From the NCBI GenBank assembly GCA_017625255.1, contig JAGALK010000111.1, positions 1 to 64,000 of the forward strand: a stretch of DNA of 64,000 nt, given 5' to 3'. Positions 17,303 through 26,492 of the stretch are shown here, piece after piece. Under the pieces are notes generated by a model. It did not search any database. It saw nothing but the letters and a program-made list of their open reading frames with translations, and was not told the origin of the DNA. The DNA is from Lachnospiraceae bacterium (lineage in GTDB: Bacteria > Bacillota > Clostridia > Lachnospirales > Lachnospiraceae). Both the position numbers and the translations under genes were made by a program. Each line of letters opens with the position of its first letter. Within the stretch, counting starts at the first letter, position 1.

Positions 17303-20300
17303 ATGCTGACGCTAGAGGATATCAAAGGCTTTACTTTTTCAAAAAATTATAAAAAAGGTCTGGAATTACAGCGGTTAAATTCTGTAAAAGAATTTGAATA
17401 CAGTATTTACAGTGTGAATGAATCTACTATAGCAGAGCTGCAGGCAAAAGTGAAGGAAGCTTCGGACATTTGCCGAAACTGCCTGGTAATTGTGGACGAG
17501 GAATATGCAGATATCAGCGAGTATCGCTGTGACTGCGAAGAAGTACTTAGAGATCAGGGAATGTGTCAGCATTGTATTGCTGTAGTTGTGGAATACCTGA
17601 TGAAACGACGGGTAAAAGAGGTCTTAGATGTAAAATGGAATAAAGAACTCAATATTCAAAGAGGATTTCATCAACAGACCAGTCAGGGAATGAAGAGTAT
17701 ATTAAACCGTTATGCAAAACAGGGAACATCTAAATATTTGCTTTCTGAAACAGACAGAGGAAATGTGCAGTTGATTCCTTATGTAACCGAAAATGGGAAT
17801 AAATCCATAAGCATTGATTTCAAGATTGGTATTGAACAGAAATATGTGGTAAAAAATCTTTCTGAATTTTTAGATGCTATAGAATATGCTAAAAAGGTAA
17901 CCTATGGTAAAAAATTAGAATTTTATCATACGATGGAGGCTTTTACCGAAAACTCCCAAAGGCTGATTACTTTTTTAAAGGAAAAAAGAAAGGAATATAG
18001 TAAAAAAACTGTTTTATCCATGTATTTTTATCGTAATATGGGCATAAGTTATAGTTTTGAGCGAACTATACAATTGGATGAAGCAGGCATGGAACAGTTT
18101 TTTGAGGTCATGCAGGGAGAGTATTTTGAAGGTACATTCCGTAAGCCTGTTAAAGAATTTGGATTAGGTCTTAATTATGAATATTTAGATACAACTGTGT
18201 GGTATGTTTCAACAGAGGAAAAGAAACCGAAATTGACAATTATCGGGGATGCAAATGGTGCAATGGTAGAGTTAGAAGAAATTCATACACTTTATGGTGC
18301 AGACAGATACTTTTTCTGTGAACAGGGGACAATTTATAAAAGTCCTGCAGAGTTTAAAGAAAAAGCAGAGGAGTTTTATGAATATCTATCTAACGAAGAG
18401 TTTTGCCGATGCTATATAGCAGCAGGGGAATTACCGGTATTTTGCAGGGAATTGCTGCCACAGCTAAAGGAAATGTTTGATACTTCGTTTCAGCAGTTTG
18501 ATGAGAGGTTGTACTTGCCCCAGAAACCGGAGTTTGAGCTTTATGTAGACAAATTAGAGCACAATGTAGTAGCCGGAAAGGTCATGGTTATCTATCCGGA
18601 AAAACAATATAATCTTTTGGATAAAATAGATTTTACCACTTTAAGGAATGTAGAAGAGGAAACACGCATTTCCCGGATGGTAAGGTCTTATTTTCATGGA
18701 ATAGATGCAAGTGGAAGTCTGTTTGTAATTGGAGAAGATGAGGATTTATTGTATCAATTATTATCCGGCGGATTACAGCGGTTAAGTGAGCATATGACGA
18801 TTTATGCTTCGGATGCCTTCCAGAGAATGAAAATTCATTCTTCACCGAATGTGTCAGTAGGATTATCTTTAAAAAGTGATTTATTAGAGCTGCAGATTCA
18901 ATCCGAAGAGCTGCCGTTAGATCAGTTGGCATATCTGCTTTCAAAGTATGACAGAAAAAAACGATATATTCGTCTGAAAAATGGCGATTTTATGAATTTA
19001 AATCGGGATGATGGTCTGGAAATTTTAGCAGAGCTAAAAGAAGATTTGCATTTTACAGATGCTAAATTAAAAACAGGAAATCTTATTATTCCAAAGTATC
19101 GTGCCATGTATTTAGATAGTTCATTACGGGATAAGCAGTCCTTACGCATTGAAAAAAATAAAGAATTTAAATCCATGATTCGAAATATGAAAACCATTGA
19201 AGACAGTGATTATGAAGTGCCGGTTACCTTAAAAAAAATTATGCGGGCATATCAAAAAATCGGTTATCGATGGATGAAAACCTTGCGGGAATATGGATTT
19301 GGCGGTATTCTTGCCGATGATATGGGGCTTGGAAAAACCCTTCAGGTGATAAGTCTTATTTTATCAGAATGGCTAGAGCAGCAGGAAGGTACTCGGGAGA
19401 AAAAGCCTTTTTTGGTGATTTGTCCTGCCTCTTTAGTATATAACTGGAAAAAAGAAATGGAACGGTTTGCACCGGAATTATCTATAAAAATTATATCTGG
19501 AAATGCAGCGGAGCGAAAAGAAGAAATTGGCAAAATTGCAGCAGGAGAAGTGGTGATTACTTCTTACGATTTACTCAAAAGAGATGTAAAAAATTATGAA
19601 GACCATATTTTTGCCATTCAGGTCATTGATGAAGCACAGTACATTAAAAATCCCACAACGCAGGCAGCAAAAGCGGTAAAGAAAATTTCAGCCGGATTTA
19701 AGCTTGCATTGACAGGAACACCGATAGAGAATCGTTTAAGTGAATTGTGGAGTATTTTTGATTATCTGATGCCGGGATTTTTGTATCCTTATGCAAGATT
19801 TCGGGATGAAATGGAGATGCCCATCGTAGTGGGTAAGGATGAGAATAAAATGGAGCGGCTGCAGCGTATGATTCGTCCGTTTGTATTGCGGCGGTTAAAA
19901 ACAGATGTTTTAAAGGATTTACCGGAAAAATTAGAGGAAAATATTTATTCTAAGATTGAAGGTGAACAGCTTGCTCTTTATGATGCTCATGTGCAGCGAA
20001 TGAAAATTATGTTGGATAAGAAAACAGAGCAGGAATTTAGAAGCGGAAGATTTGAGATTTTAGCAGAGCTTACTAAGCTTCGGCAGCTTTGTTGTGATCC
20101 TAGTCTGGTATTTGAGGATTATAAGGGTGAATCCGCTAAGATGGAAACCTGTATGGAACTGATTACGAATGCAGTAAACGGCGGACATAAGATACTTTTA
20201 TTTTCCCAGTTTACAACTATGCTAGAGCATTTGCAGGAAAGATTAGAGGCTGTCGGAGTGTCCTATTATACATTAACAGGTGCTGTGAATAAGGAAAAAA

Positions 20301-20641
20301 GAATGCAGCTTGTGGAGGATTTTAATAAAGACGATACAAATGTATTTTGTATATCTCTAAAGGCCGGCGGTACGGGTTTAAATCTTACAGCCGCAGATAT
20401 TGTTATCCACTATGATCCGTGGTGGAATGTAGCTGTGCAGAATCAGGCGACAGACAGAGCCCATAGAATTGGACAGGAAAATGTGGTGACAGTGTACAAG
20501 CTGGTAACACAGGGGACAATCGAGGAAAAAATTGTAGAGATGCAGGAAAAGAAAAAAGCATTGGCGGATGAGGTTTTAGAAGGTGTCGGTATGGATACTT
20601 CTGTATTTTCCAGAGAGGAATTGCTTGAACTATTAGGATAA
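17303..20641 (+). CDS. SNF2-family helicase with SWIM zinc finger
   Basis: A 1112-residue protein. An N-terminal SWIM zinc finger (Cys76, Cys78, Cys88, His90) precedes a long bacterial SNF2-associated region. It is followed by the SNF2 ATPase (Walker A in LADDMGLGKT near residue 675, DEAQ box near 775, LTGTPIENRL) and a helicase C lobe (LFSQFTTMLEHL; DRAHRIGQ). It is an ATP-driven double-stranded DNA or nucleoprotein translocase; the cellular role of these bacterial SNF2 proteins is not settled. The AGGAG site is about 14 bases from the ATG, longer than usual. It follows the glucuronidase by 35 bases and no terminator is seen between them. Confidence 0.9.
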   Translation: MLTLEDIKGFTFSKNYKKGLELQRLNSVKEFEYSIYSVNESTIAELQAKVKEASDICRNCLVIVDEEYADISEYRCDCEEVLRDQGMCQHCIAVVVEYLMKRRVKEVLDVKWNKELNIQRGFHQQTSQGMKSILNRYAKQGTSKYLLSETDRGNVQLIPYVTENGNKSISIDFKIGIEQKYVVKNLSEFLDAIEYAKKVTYGKKLEFYHTMEAFTENSQRLITFLKEKRKEYSKKTVLSMYFYRNMGISYSFERTIQLDEAGMEQFFEVMQGEYFEGTFRKPVKEFGLGLNYEYLDTTVWYVSTEEKKPKLTIIGDANGAMVELEEIHTLYGADRYFFCEQGTIYKSPAEFKEKAEEFYEYLSNEEFCRCYIAAGELPVFCRELLPQLKEMFDTSFQQFDERLYLPQKPEFELYVDKLEHNVVAGKVMVIYPEKQYNLLDKIDFTTLRNVEEETRISRMVRSYFHGIDASGSLFVIGEDEDLLYQLLSGGLQRLSEHMTIYASDAFQRMKIHSSPNVSVGLSLKSDLLELQIQSEELPLDQLAYLLSKYDRKKRYIRLKNGDFMNLNRDDGLEILAELKEDLHFTDAKLKTGNLIIPKYRAMYLDSSLRDKQSLRIEKNKEFKSMIRNMKTIEDSDYEVPVTLKKIMRAYQKIGYRWMKTLREYGFGGILADDMGLGKTLQVISLILSEWLEQQEGTREKKPFLVICPASLVYNWKKEMERFAPELSIKIISGNAAERKEEIGKIAAGEVVITSYDLLKRDVKNYEDHIFAIQVIDEAQYIKNPTTQAAKAVKKISAGFKLALTGTPIENRLSELWSIFDYLMPGFLYPYARFRDEMEMPIVVGKDENKMERLQRMIRPFVLRRLKTDVLKDLPEKLEENIYSKIEGEQLALYDAHVQRMKIMLDKKTEQEFRSGRFEILAELTKLRQLCCDPSLVFEDYKGESAKMETCMELITNAVNGGHKILLFSQFTTMLEHLQERLEAVGVSYYTLTGAVNKEKRMQLVEDFNKDDTNVFCISLKAGGTGLNLTAADIVIHYDPWWNVAVQNQATDRAHRIGQENVVTVYKLVTQGTIEEKIVEMQEKKKALADEVLEGVGMDTSVFSREELLELLG

Positions 20642-20656
20642 AAGTACTAAAATTGA

Positions 20657-20685
20657 TTGTTTTTTTATAGGTATATTGCTATAAT
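20657..20685 (+). promoter_or_regulatory. probable promoter of the first PPC-repeat gene
   Basis: -35 TTGTTT (20657-20662), 17-bp spacer, -10 TATAAT (20680-20685). It is followed by a very A-rich leader of about 120 bases. Confidence 0.6.
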
Positions 20686-20730
20686 ATGAACAAGTTTTGT
20701 AAAAATAAAAAAATTTTAAAAAAATTAAAA

Positions 20731-20835
20731 AAAAATAAAACCGATGGTATTTTGCATGGTACTTATAAGTGAAAAAAGTAAAAATTCAAAATATAATCGA
20801 AGGAGAGGACATGAATATGAGAAGACAAACATTTG
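20731..20835 (+). repeat. duplicated leader, copy 1
   Basis: About 105 bases of leader and signal-peptide start are nearly identical to 22265-22368. Each copy contains the perfect palindrome ACTTATAAGT (20761-20770 here), two direct ATGGTA elements just before it, and the same GAGAGGACATGAATATG start region. The gene was duplicated together with its control region. Confidence 0.85.
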
Positions 20836-22253
20836 GAAAGAAAATTTTTAGCAGTATTTTGGCAGCATCTATGATGATTTCACCTTTTGGAGGATTAGAA
20901 ATTGTTCATGCAGCAAATGATTTAGAGGGGGATACAGCTGCTGAGGCAGTAGAGTTTTCTGTCGGTGTAGAAGAAAGACATGCAATAGAAGATAAATCGG
21001 ATGTGGACTGGTATAAATTTACAACAGATAGCACAGATTCTTTTTATGCGATTAAATTGACAAATGCAGCAGTAACCGATGAAGTAATGTTTCGAGTATA
21101 TGAAGATGCAGATGGTACAAAAAAAGTAGGAAGTTCTAGCTATGGTGTAGATAAAAAGACGACACAGACAAGTGATATGGGTAAGCTTTTAAGTAATCAT
21201 ACCTATTATGTCTGGGTAGATGCAGACAATTCAGGTACGGGTGAATATACCTTTCAGGTAACCAAGACAGAGGATGATGTAAAGGATACCGTTGCAGAAG
21301 CACAGGAAATTGCTGTTAATACAGAGATTGAGCGAGGCTTGCAAAATATAGACGATGATGATTATTTTAAATTTACTACAGATGGAAGTGATTCGTTCTA
21401 TAGCTTTTCGTTTACAAACATCAGTATGTCTGGTGATGCATATTATCATGTGTACTATGATGAGAATTGTACAGAATATGTTGCAAAGCACAATAATGGA
21501 GTAAATGCAAAAGCAACACAGACAAATAACATGGTAAAACTAGAAAAAAATCATACCTATTATATTAAGGTTTTTTCTAATAAAGTTGGTTCTTATAAAT
21601 TTAGTGTGACAAGTATTTTAGATGATGTAAATGACACTGCTACAGAAGCAAATAGTATAGCTTTAAACGATACCAGATATTATAATATCCAGAATGTAAA
21701 AGATGTGGATTATTTTACCTTTCAAACATCTGATTTTACTGAATACAGATTGATTTTTGCAAATATAGATTTGAATGGTAAGGTGAATATTGAGATATAT
21801 TCCGGAAAAGATTGTCTGAATAATCAGAAAGTATACAGTACATCATTGTCTCTAAAAGGCTCTGTAGATAAGACAAAGGGTAAGATTAAGTTAGGTCGTT
21901 TCAAGAATTATTATGTAAAAGTCACTGGAAGTGTTACTGGAAAGTATAAGTTAGGTATTGATGCAGCAGCTCCTGATAATTTAAAAACCTCTAAGGCTGG
22001 AAGCAAAAAAGTCACTGTAAAATGGGGAAAGGTTACTCGGGCAAACGGTTATGAAATCTATCGTTCTCAGACAAGAAACGGTAAGTATAAGAAAATTAAG
22101 ACTATTAAGAAAGCAAATACAGTAAAATTTGTAGATAAAAAGGGACTTAAAAAAGGAAAAACTTATTTTTATAAAGTAAGAGCATATAAAAAAGCTAAGG
22201 GAAAAACTTATTATAGTGCATTTTCTACTGTAAAATCTATTAAAGTAAAATAA
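20811..22253 (+). CDS. secreted protein with three PPC-like repeats and a C-terminal FnIII domain
   Basis: About 480 residues. A Sec signal peptide ends near VHA-AN. Three repeats of about 110 residues follow, each opening with DTxxEA and a DVDWYKFTT-type motif. They resemble bacterial pre-peptidase C-terminal (PPC) beta-sandwich domains. A fibronectin type III domain rich in Lys closes the protein (VTVKWGKVTRANGYEIYRSQ). No catalytic domain or sorting motif is seen, so it is probably a surface or secreted binding protein. Start 20811 follows AGGAG by five bases; the ATG at 20817 is also possible. The downstream gene is a longer paralogue. Confidence 0.78.
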   Translation: MNMRRQTFGKKIFSSILAASMMISPFGGLEIVHAANDLEGDTAAEAVEFSVGVEERHAIEDKSDVDWYKFTTDSTDSFYAIKLTNAAVTDEVMFRVYEDADGTKKVGSSSYGVDKKTTQTSDMGKLLSNHTYYVWVDADNSGTGEYTFQVTKTEDDVKDTVAEAQEIAVNTEIERGLQNIDDDDYFKFTTDGSDSFYSFSFTNISMSGDAYYHVYYDENCTEYVAKHNNGVNAKATQTNNMVKLEKNHTYYIKVFSNKVGSYKFSVTSILDDVNDTATEANSIALNDTRYYNIQNVKDVDYFTFQTSDFTEYRLIFANIDLNGKVNIEIYSGKDCLNNQKVYSTSLSLKGSVDKTKGKIKLGRFKNYYVKVTGSVTGKYKLGIDAAAPDNLKTSKAGSKKVTVKWGKVTRANGYEIYRSQTRNGKYKKIKTIKKANTVKFVDKKGLKKGKTYFYKVRAYKKAKGKTYYSAFSTVKSIKVK

Positions 22254-22264
22254 ATTATTTTACA

Positions 22265-22368
22265 AAAAATAAAACCTATGGTATTTTGGATGGTACTTAT
22301 AAGTGAAATAAGTAAAATTCAAAATATAATCGAAAGAGAGGACATGAATATGAGAAGACAAAAATTAG
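22265..22368 (+). repeat. duplicated leader, copy 2
   Basis: Second copy of the leader seen at 20731-20835, again with the ACTTATAAGT palindrome (22295-22304). It fills the whole gap between the two paralogous genes, and no terminator stands between them. Confidence 0.85.
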
Positions 22369-24890
22369 CAAAGAGAATTTGCAGCAGTATTTTGGCAGCA
22401 GTGATGACATTATCATCCTTTAGTGGAATGGAGATTGTACATGCAGCAGAGGATGAAGCAGGTGCTACCGGTGCAGAAGCAGTAACACATGAAATTGGAA
22501 AAGCTACAACCGGAGAAATCCAGAATGCAGAGGATGTAGATGTATACAAATTTACAACCGATGAGAGTGATGCTTTTTATAAATTAAATTTCGAGAATAT
22601 CAATGATGGTTCAAGTATACATTATGAGATTTATTCTGACGAAGATTTATTGGAAAAGATAGGTGATGATTATTTTAACCTTATAAGTACATATGATTTT
22701 GTGAAATTGCCGGCAAATACCACATATTATATTAAGGTATTTGATGAGTATGTAAGTGAAGAGGTAGCTTCAAAATATAAATTTAAAGTTACTAAAACCG
22801 TGGATGATGTAAAAGATACAGCAGCAGAAGCAACAGCAGTAGCTATTGATACAGAAAAAACAGGTGTAATTCAGCATAATACAGATGCAGATGTATTTTC
22901 ATTTACAACGGATGAGAGCAATGTATTTTATCAGTTTAAATTTGAAAATATAGATAAAGAAAGTATTTTAGAGTACCAAATATATGCAGATGCAAACTTG
23001 ACAACAGAAATCGCAAGCGATTGGGCAATTTATCCAAATGATGGTTCTAATGGACATATAAGAACAAGTGATTTGGGAAAATTAGACAAAAATACCACTT
23101 ACTATGTAAAAGTGACGGGAGAGCTCTGTGATGGCGGAGATGCTGTAGATTATAAATTTGTATTTACCAGTGTATTAGACGATGCTAAAGATACAACAGC
23201 AGAAGCAACAGAAGCAGTTGTTGGAACAGAAACTGCCGGTATAATTCAAAAAAGAGACATTGATCTTGATATATATGCATTTCATTTAGATAACACAGAT
23301 TCCTTCTATAGATTTAAGCTGACAAATGTAAGTGATACAGATGTCAGAGTATATTATAAAATATATTCTGATGCAGATTTTACGAATTGTGTCGGAGAAG
23401 GAAGCAGTTGGGGAATTGCTGCAAAGGAAAGCAGCGAATTGGATTTGGCAAGATTGACTCCTAATCATACCTATTATTTAAAGGTTACCGGAATGGAAGG
23501 TGCTGCCTATAAATTTATTATGACAAAAATAGAGGATGATATAAAGGATACAGTAGAAGAAGCAAAAGTCTTTACCATGGGAGAACAGGTAAAATGCGGA
23601 ATTCAGAACAATGCTGATGTGGATATGTTTGCTTTTGTTACGGATGGAACAGACTCTTTCTATGAGTTTACTCTGACAAATATCAGCTCTGATAATGTCA
23701 GAGTATATTATAAAATATATTCTGATGCAGATCTTACGAATTGTGTCGGAGAAGGAAGCAGTTGGGGTATCGCCAAGGGGGAAAGCAGCTGTGTTGATTT
23801 TGCAAAATTGACACCAAATAGTACATATTATGTAAAAGTTACCGGTTTAGTAGATGCAAAAACAGCCCAGTATAGATTCAGTGTAAAGAAAACACAGGAT
23901 GATATTAGTGACTCCATTAACGCGGCAAAAGCATTTGCAGTTGATTCTAAAGTAAATGGCGGAATTCAGAACAATGCTGATGTGGATTATTATACATTTA
24001 CCACTGATGGAAGTGATGCATTCTATACCATGACGATGAATAATACCAGTGATGAGAAGTGTAATGTATATTTTAAGATTTATTCCAATATGGAAATGAC
24101 GGATGATGCATTTGTAGGTGAGGGTGATTACTGGGGAATCGGCAAGAAAGAAACCCATATTACAAATCTTGGAAAAATCAAACCATATACCACATACTAT
24201 ATGAAGGTTTGGGGAACTGTAAATACTTATAATTTTACATTGAGTAAAGCGGTAGACGATGTAAAGGATACAGTAGAAGAAGCAAAAGTAATTGCATTAA
24301 ATGAAAGTAAGACATTTGGTATTCAGAATGTGAAGGATGCAGATGTATTCGCATTTACAGCTTCCGGTTTTGAAAATTATACAGTAACTTTTGCAAACAC
24401 CAGCATTGATGGCAATGCTTATATGGAAATCTATTCCAGTAAAGAGTGTTTAAACAGCCAGAAAATTTATAATGCTGCCATAGGCTTAAAGGGATCTATT
24501 GCAAAGGATAGAAATGCTTTAAAATTAAGCACTTCTACAAAAACCTATTATATAAAAGTATGGGGAAGTGCAACAGGAAGCTATAAATTAGGCATCAGTG
24601 CAGTTGCACCAAAATCTGCTAAGGTAACAAAAGCCGGAACAAAAAAGGTTACTATCAAATGGGGAAAAGTAAGCAAAGCAACCGGATATGAGATTTACCG
24701 TGCACAGGGCAAAAAAGGTAAATACAAAAAGATTAAGACTATCAAAAAAGCAAAAACCGTAAAATATGTGGACAAAAAGGGTCTGAAAAAGGGTAAAACC
24801 TATTGTTATAAAGTAAGAGCCTATAAGAAGGTAAAAGGTAAAACCTATTACAGTGCATTTTCTACTGTAAAAACTATTAAAATTAAATAA
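22344..24890 (+). CDS. secreted protein with six PPC-like repeats and a C-terminal FnIII domain
   Basis: About 848 residues and paralogous to the gene just upstream: same signal peptide, same repeat type, and the same FnIII end (VTIKWGKVSKATGYEIYRAQ). It has six repeats instead of three. Repeats three and four share an almost identical stretch of about 75 bases (near 23343 and 23697), which shows recent internal duplication or conversion. A longer in-frame start at 22278 would run through the duplicated leader and lacks a signal peptide, so 22344 is used. No enzymatic motif is visible. A terminator follows. Confidence 0.78.
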   Translation: MNMRRQKLAKRICSSILAAVMTLSSFSGMEIVHAAEDEAGATGAEAVTHEIGKATTGEIQNAEDVDVYKFTTDESDAFYKLNFENINDGSSIHYEIYSDEDLLEKIGDDYFNLISTYDFVKLPANTTYYIKVFDEYVSEEVASKYKFKVTKTVDDVKDTAAEATAVAIDTEKTGVIQHNTDADVFSFTTDESNVFYQFKFENIDKESILEYQIYADANLTTEIASDWAIYPNDGSNGHIRTSDLGKLDKNTTYYVKVTGELCDGGDAVDYKFVFTSVLDDAKDTTAEATEAVVGTETAGIIQKRDIDLDIYAFHLDNTDSFYRFKLTNVSDTDVRVYYKIYSDADFTNCVGEGSSWGIAAKESSELDLARLTPNHTYYLKVTGMEGAAYKFIMTKIEDDIKDTVEEAKVFTMGEQVKCGIQNNADVDMFAFVTDGTDSFYEFTLTNISSDNVRVYYKIYSDADLTNCVGEGSSWGIAKGESSCVDFAKLTPNSTYYVKVTGLVDAKTAQYRFSVKKTQDDISDSINAAKAFAVDSKVNGGIQNNADVDYYTFTTDGSDAFYTMTMNNTSDEKCNVYFKIYSNMEMTDDAFVGEGDYWGIGKKETHITNLGKIKPYTTYYMKVWGTVNTYNFTLSKAVDDVKDTVEEAKVIALNESKTFGIQNVKDADVFAFTASGFENYTVTFANTSIDGNAYMEIYSSKECLNSQKIYNAAIGLKGSIAKDRNALKLSTSTKTYYIKVWGSATGSYKLGISAVAPKSAKVTKAGTKKVTIKWGKVSKATGYEIYRAQGKKGKYKKIKTIKKAKTVKYVDKKGLKKGKTYCYKVRAYKKVKGKTYYSAFSTVKTIKIK
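23343..23774 (+). repeat. internal near-identical repeat of about 75 bp (two copies)
   Basis: Copies begin near 23343 and 23697, with the shared run GTCAGAGTATATTATAAAAT and continuing to GGAAGCAGTTGGGG with a single base change. They lie in consecutive PPC-like repeats of the same gene. Confidence 0.85.
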
Positions 24891-24897
24891 GTAATAT

Positions 24898-24938
24898 AAA
24901 ACCTGCTGTCATGCAAAATTGTGTGACAGCAGGTTTTA
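24898..24938 (+). terminator. terminator after the PPC-repeat genes
   Basis: Arms AAAACCTGCTGTCA and TGTGACAGCAGGTTTT enclose a short loop. It is symmetrical enough to act on both strands. Confidence 0.88.
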
Positions 24939-24953
24939 TATATTGGCAAATAG

Positions 24954-24983
24954 TTGCCAGTGGTAAGTTTTGTAGGTTATACT
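24954..24983 (+). promoter_or_regulatory. promoter of the tethered sigma-factor gene
   Basis: -35 TTGCCA (24954-24959), 18-bp spacer, -10 TATACT (24978-24983). It lies just after the preceding terminator, so the sigma gene is a separate unit. Confidence 0.7.
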
Positions 24984-25017
24984 ACTGTATAGAAAAATAA
25001 AGGGGAGATTACAGAAG

Positions 25018-26319
25018 ATGGACCAGATGTTAGAACAAGCCATTGAGCAGTTAAAAAATGGCGAACAGCAAGGCTTTCAGATTTTATATGATAAAACACA
25101 CAATTATGTCTATATGCAGGCTAGAAATTTTTTGAAAAATGAATCTGATGCAAATGATTTAGTTCAGGAGGTATATATCAATGCCTATCGTTCTATTCAT
25201 TCCCTGCAGGAAAATCAGAAGATATATGGCTGGCTTTGCGGAATTACTTTTCGGCAGGCAACCAAATTGATGCGCAAACAAAAAGAAGTCCTTATGCAGG
25301 ATGAAGAGGAAGGCATATTTGAAAATATTGTAGATTTTGATGAAGATATTCAGCCGGAGAAGGCATTGGATAAAAAGACCTCTGCCCAGATTTTGCTGGA
25401 TTTAATGGATGAATTGCCAGAGCTGCAAAAAGGAGCATTACTTGCATATTACTATGATGAAATGAGTATAGGAGAAATTGCAGAAATTTATTCCTGTAGT
25501 GAAGGTACAATAAAAAGCCGTCTGAATTATGCCAGAAAAAGCTTAAAGGAGTTAATACAGAAAAAAGAAGAAAAAGATGGTATCAAATTGTATAGCTTTA
25601 GCTTACCGTTGCTCTTATTGGCACTACATATGTTTGTAGATACAAGTCTCATGGATGTAAAGGCTGCAGAGATAGTCTGTGAAAAGTGTTTAAAAGAGAT
25701 GGATTTGTCATTGAATGAAACACTTTTTACAGCAAAGCAAAGCTATGCAGAAAATATTGTGACAGATGCCGCAGAAATTGCTAAAAATGGAATATATATT
25801 GGAGAAAAATTTGTGACAGCAAGAGCATTGGCTGTTGGAGCAGCGGCTGTACTTGCTTTGGGAATCGGCGGTGGAACATTTGCCGGGTATAAAATGGCAC
25901 AGAAGGAATATGAAGCTATAAAGCCTGTAAATGAAGTGATTTCAGTTGAAATTTTAGATGATACAGAAGAATTAGAAATTATCGAGACAGAGACTACGAC
26001 AGAAATTATGGAGGAAACAGAGGAAGCTGTTACAGAAATAGTAGAAACAGAAGAAGCAGCTACAGAAATGCCGGAAACAGAAATACAGACAGAGTCGGCG
26101 GAAGTGCCAGAACCAGAGCCGGCACCGGTACCGACACCAGAAACAGAGCCAACACCGGCGCCAGAGCCAGTACCGGTATCAGAGCCGACACCAGAACCAG
26201 CACCGGCGCCAGAACCGGCACCAGAACCAACGCCGGCACCGGAGGTTACTGTGACGCAGGAAGAAAATTCAGGTGAGGATGAGTTTGTACTAGATGCTCC
26301 GGAAGTAGAAGTGGAATAA
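25018..26319 (+). CDS. ECF sigma factor fused to membrane segment and Pro/Glu-rich tail
   Basis: A 433-residue protein. Residues about 18-90 are sigma region 2 (NESDANDLVQEVYINAYRSI) and 127-180 are region 4 (LQKGALLAYYYDEMSIGEIA; GTIKSRLNYARKSL). A hydrophobic stretch at 191-209 and a clear membrane helix at 269-290 follow. The last 130 residues are first acidic Thr/Glu-rich and then a Pro/Glu/Ala repeat (PAPEPAPEPTP). The sigma domains would thus be held at the membrane in cis. How it is released, and whether the tail is outside, are not known; if both hydrophobic stretches cross the membrane the tail would be inside. It has its own promoter and terminator. Confidence 0.82.
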   Translation: MDQMLEQAIEQLKNGEQQGFQILYDKTHNYVYMQARNFLKNESDANDLVQEVYINAYRSIHSLQENQKIYGWLCGITFRQATKLMRKQKEVLMQDEEEGIFENIVDFDEDIQPEKALDKKTSAQILLDLMDELPELQKGALLAYYYDEMSIGEIAEIYSCSEGTIKSRLNYARKSLKELIQKKEEKDGIKLYSFSLPLLLLALHMFVDTSLMDVKAAEIVCEKCLKEMDLSLNETLFTAKQSYAENIVTDAAEIAKNGIYIGEKFVTARALAVGAAAVLALGIGGGTFAGYKMAQKEYEAIKPVNEVISVEILDDTEELEIIETETTTEIMEETEEAVTEIVETEEAATEMPETEIQTESAEVPEPEPAPVPTPETEPTPAPEPVPVSEPTPEPAPAPEPAPEPTPAPEVTVTQEENSGEDEFVLDAPEVEVE

Positions 26320-26324
26320 AAGAG

Positions 26325-26368
26325 ACAGTGATATGTATAGTATGATGCTATCGTATCACTGTTTTTTT
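26325..26368 (+). terminator. terminator of the tethered sigma-factor gene
   Basis: Arms ACAGTGATA and TATCACTGT, followed by seven T residues. The PhoP-box-like array starts immediately after it. Confidence 0.85.
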
Positions 26369-26370
26369 GA

Positions 26371-26436
26371 TTTACAAACATTTTACATAGGATTTACAAA
26401 ACTGACGGTATTTATTTTACATTGGAGAATTATTGT
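26371..26436 (+). promoter_or_regulatory. PhoP-box array and promoter of the pst operon
   Basis: TTTACA hexamers stand at 26371, 26382 and 26393, exactly 11 bp apart, with a fourth at 26416. A -10-like TATTGT (26431-26436) lies nine bases after the last one. Direct TT(A/T)ACA repeats at 11-bp spacing are the known binding pattern of PhoP in Bacillus. The same layout recurs before the Na/Pi cotransporter gene. Confidence 0.82.
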
Positions 26437-26492
26437 AAAGAAGTCGACAAGGAAAATGAGAAAAGTGAAAAGGTAAAATGGAGGAAATCAAA

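Noticed and set aside
25743-26381. 212-residue minus-strand ORF rich in Ser/Gly opposite the tethered sigma factor
   Set aside because: It is the antisense shadow of the Pro/Glu-rich repeat; no start signals.
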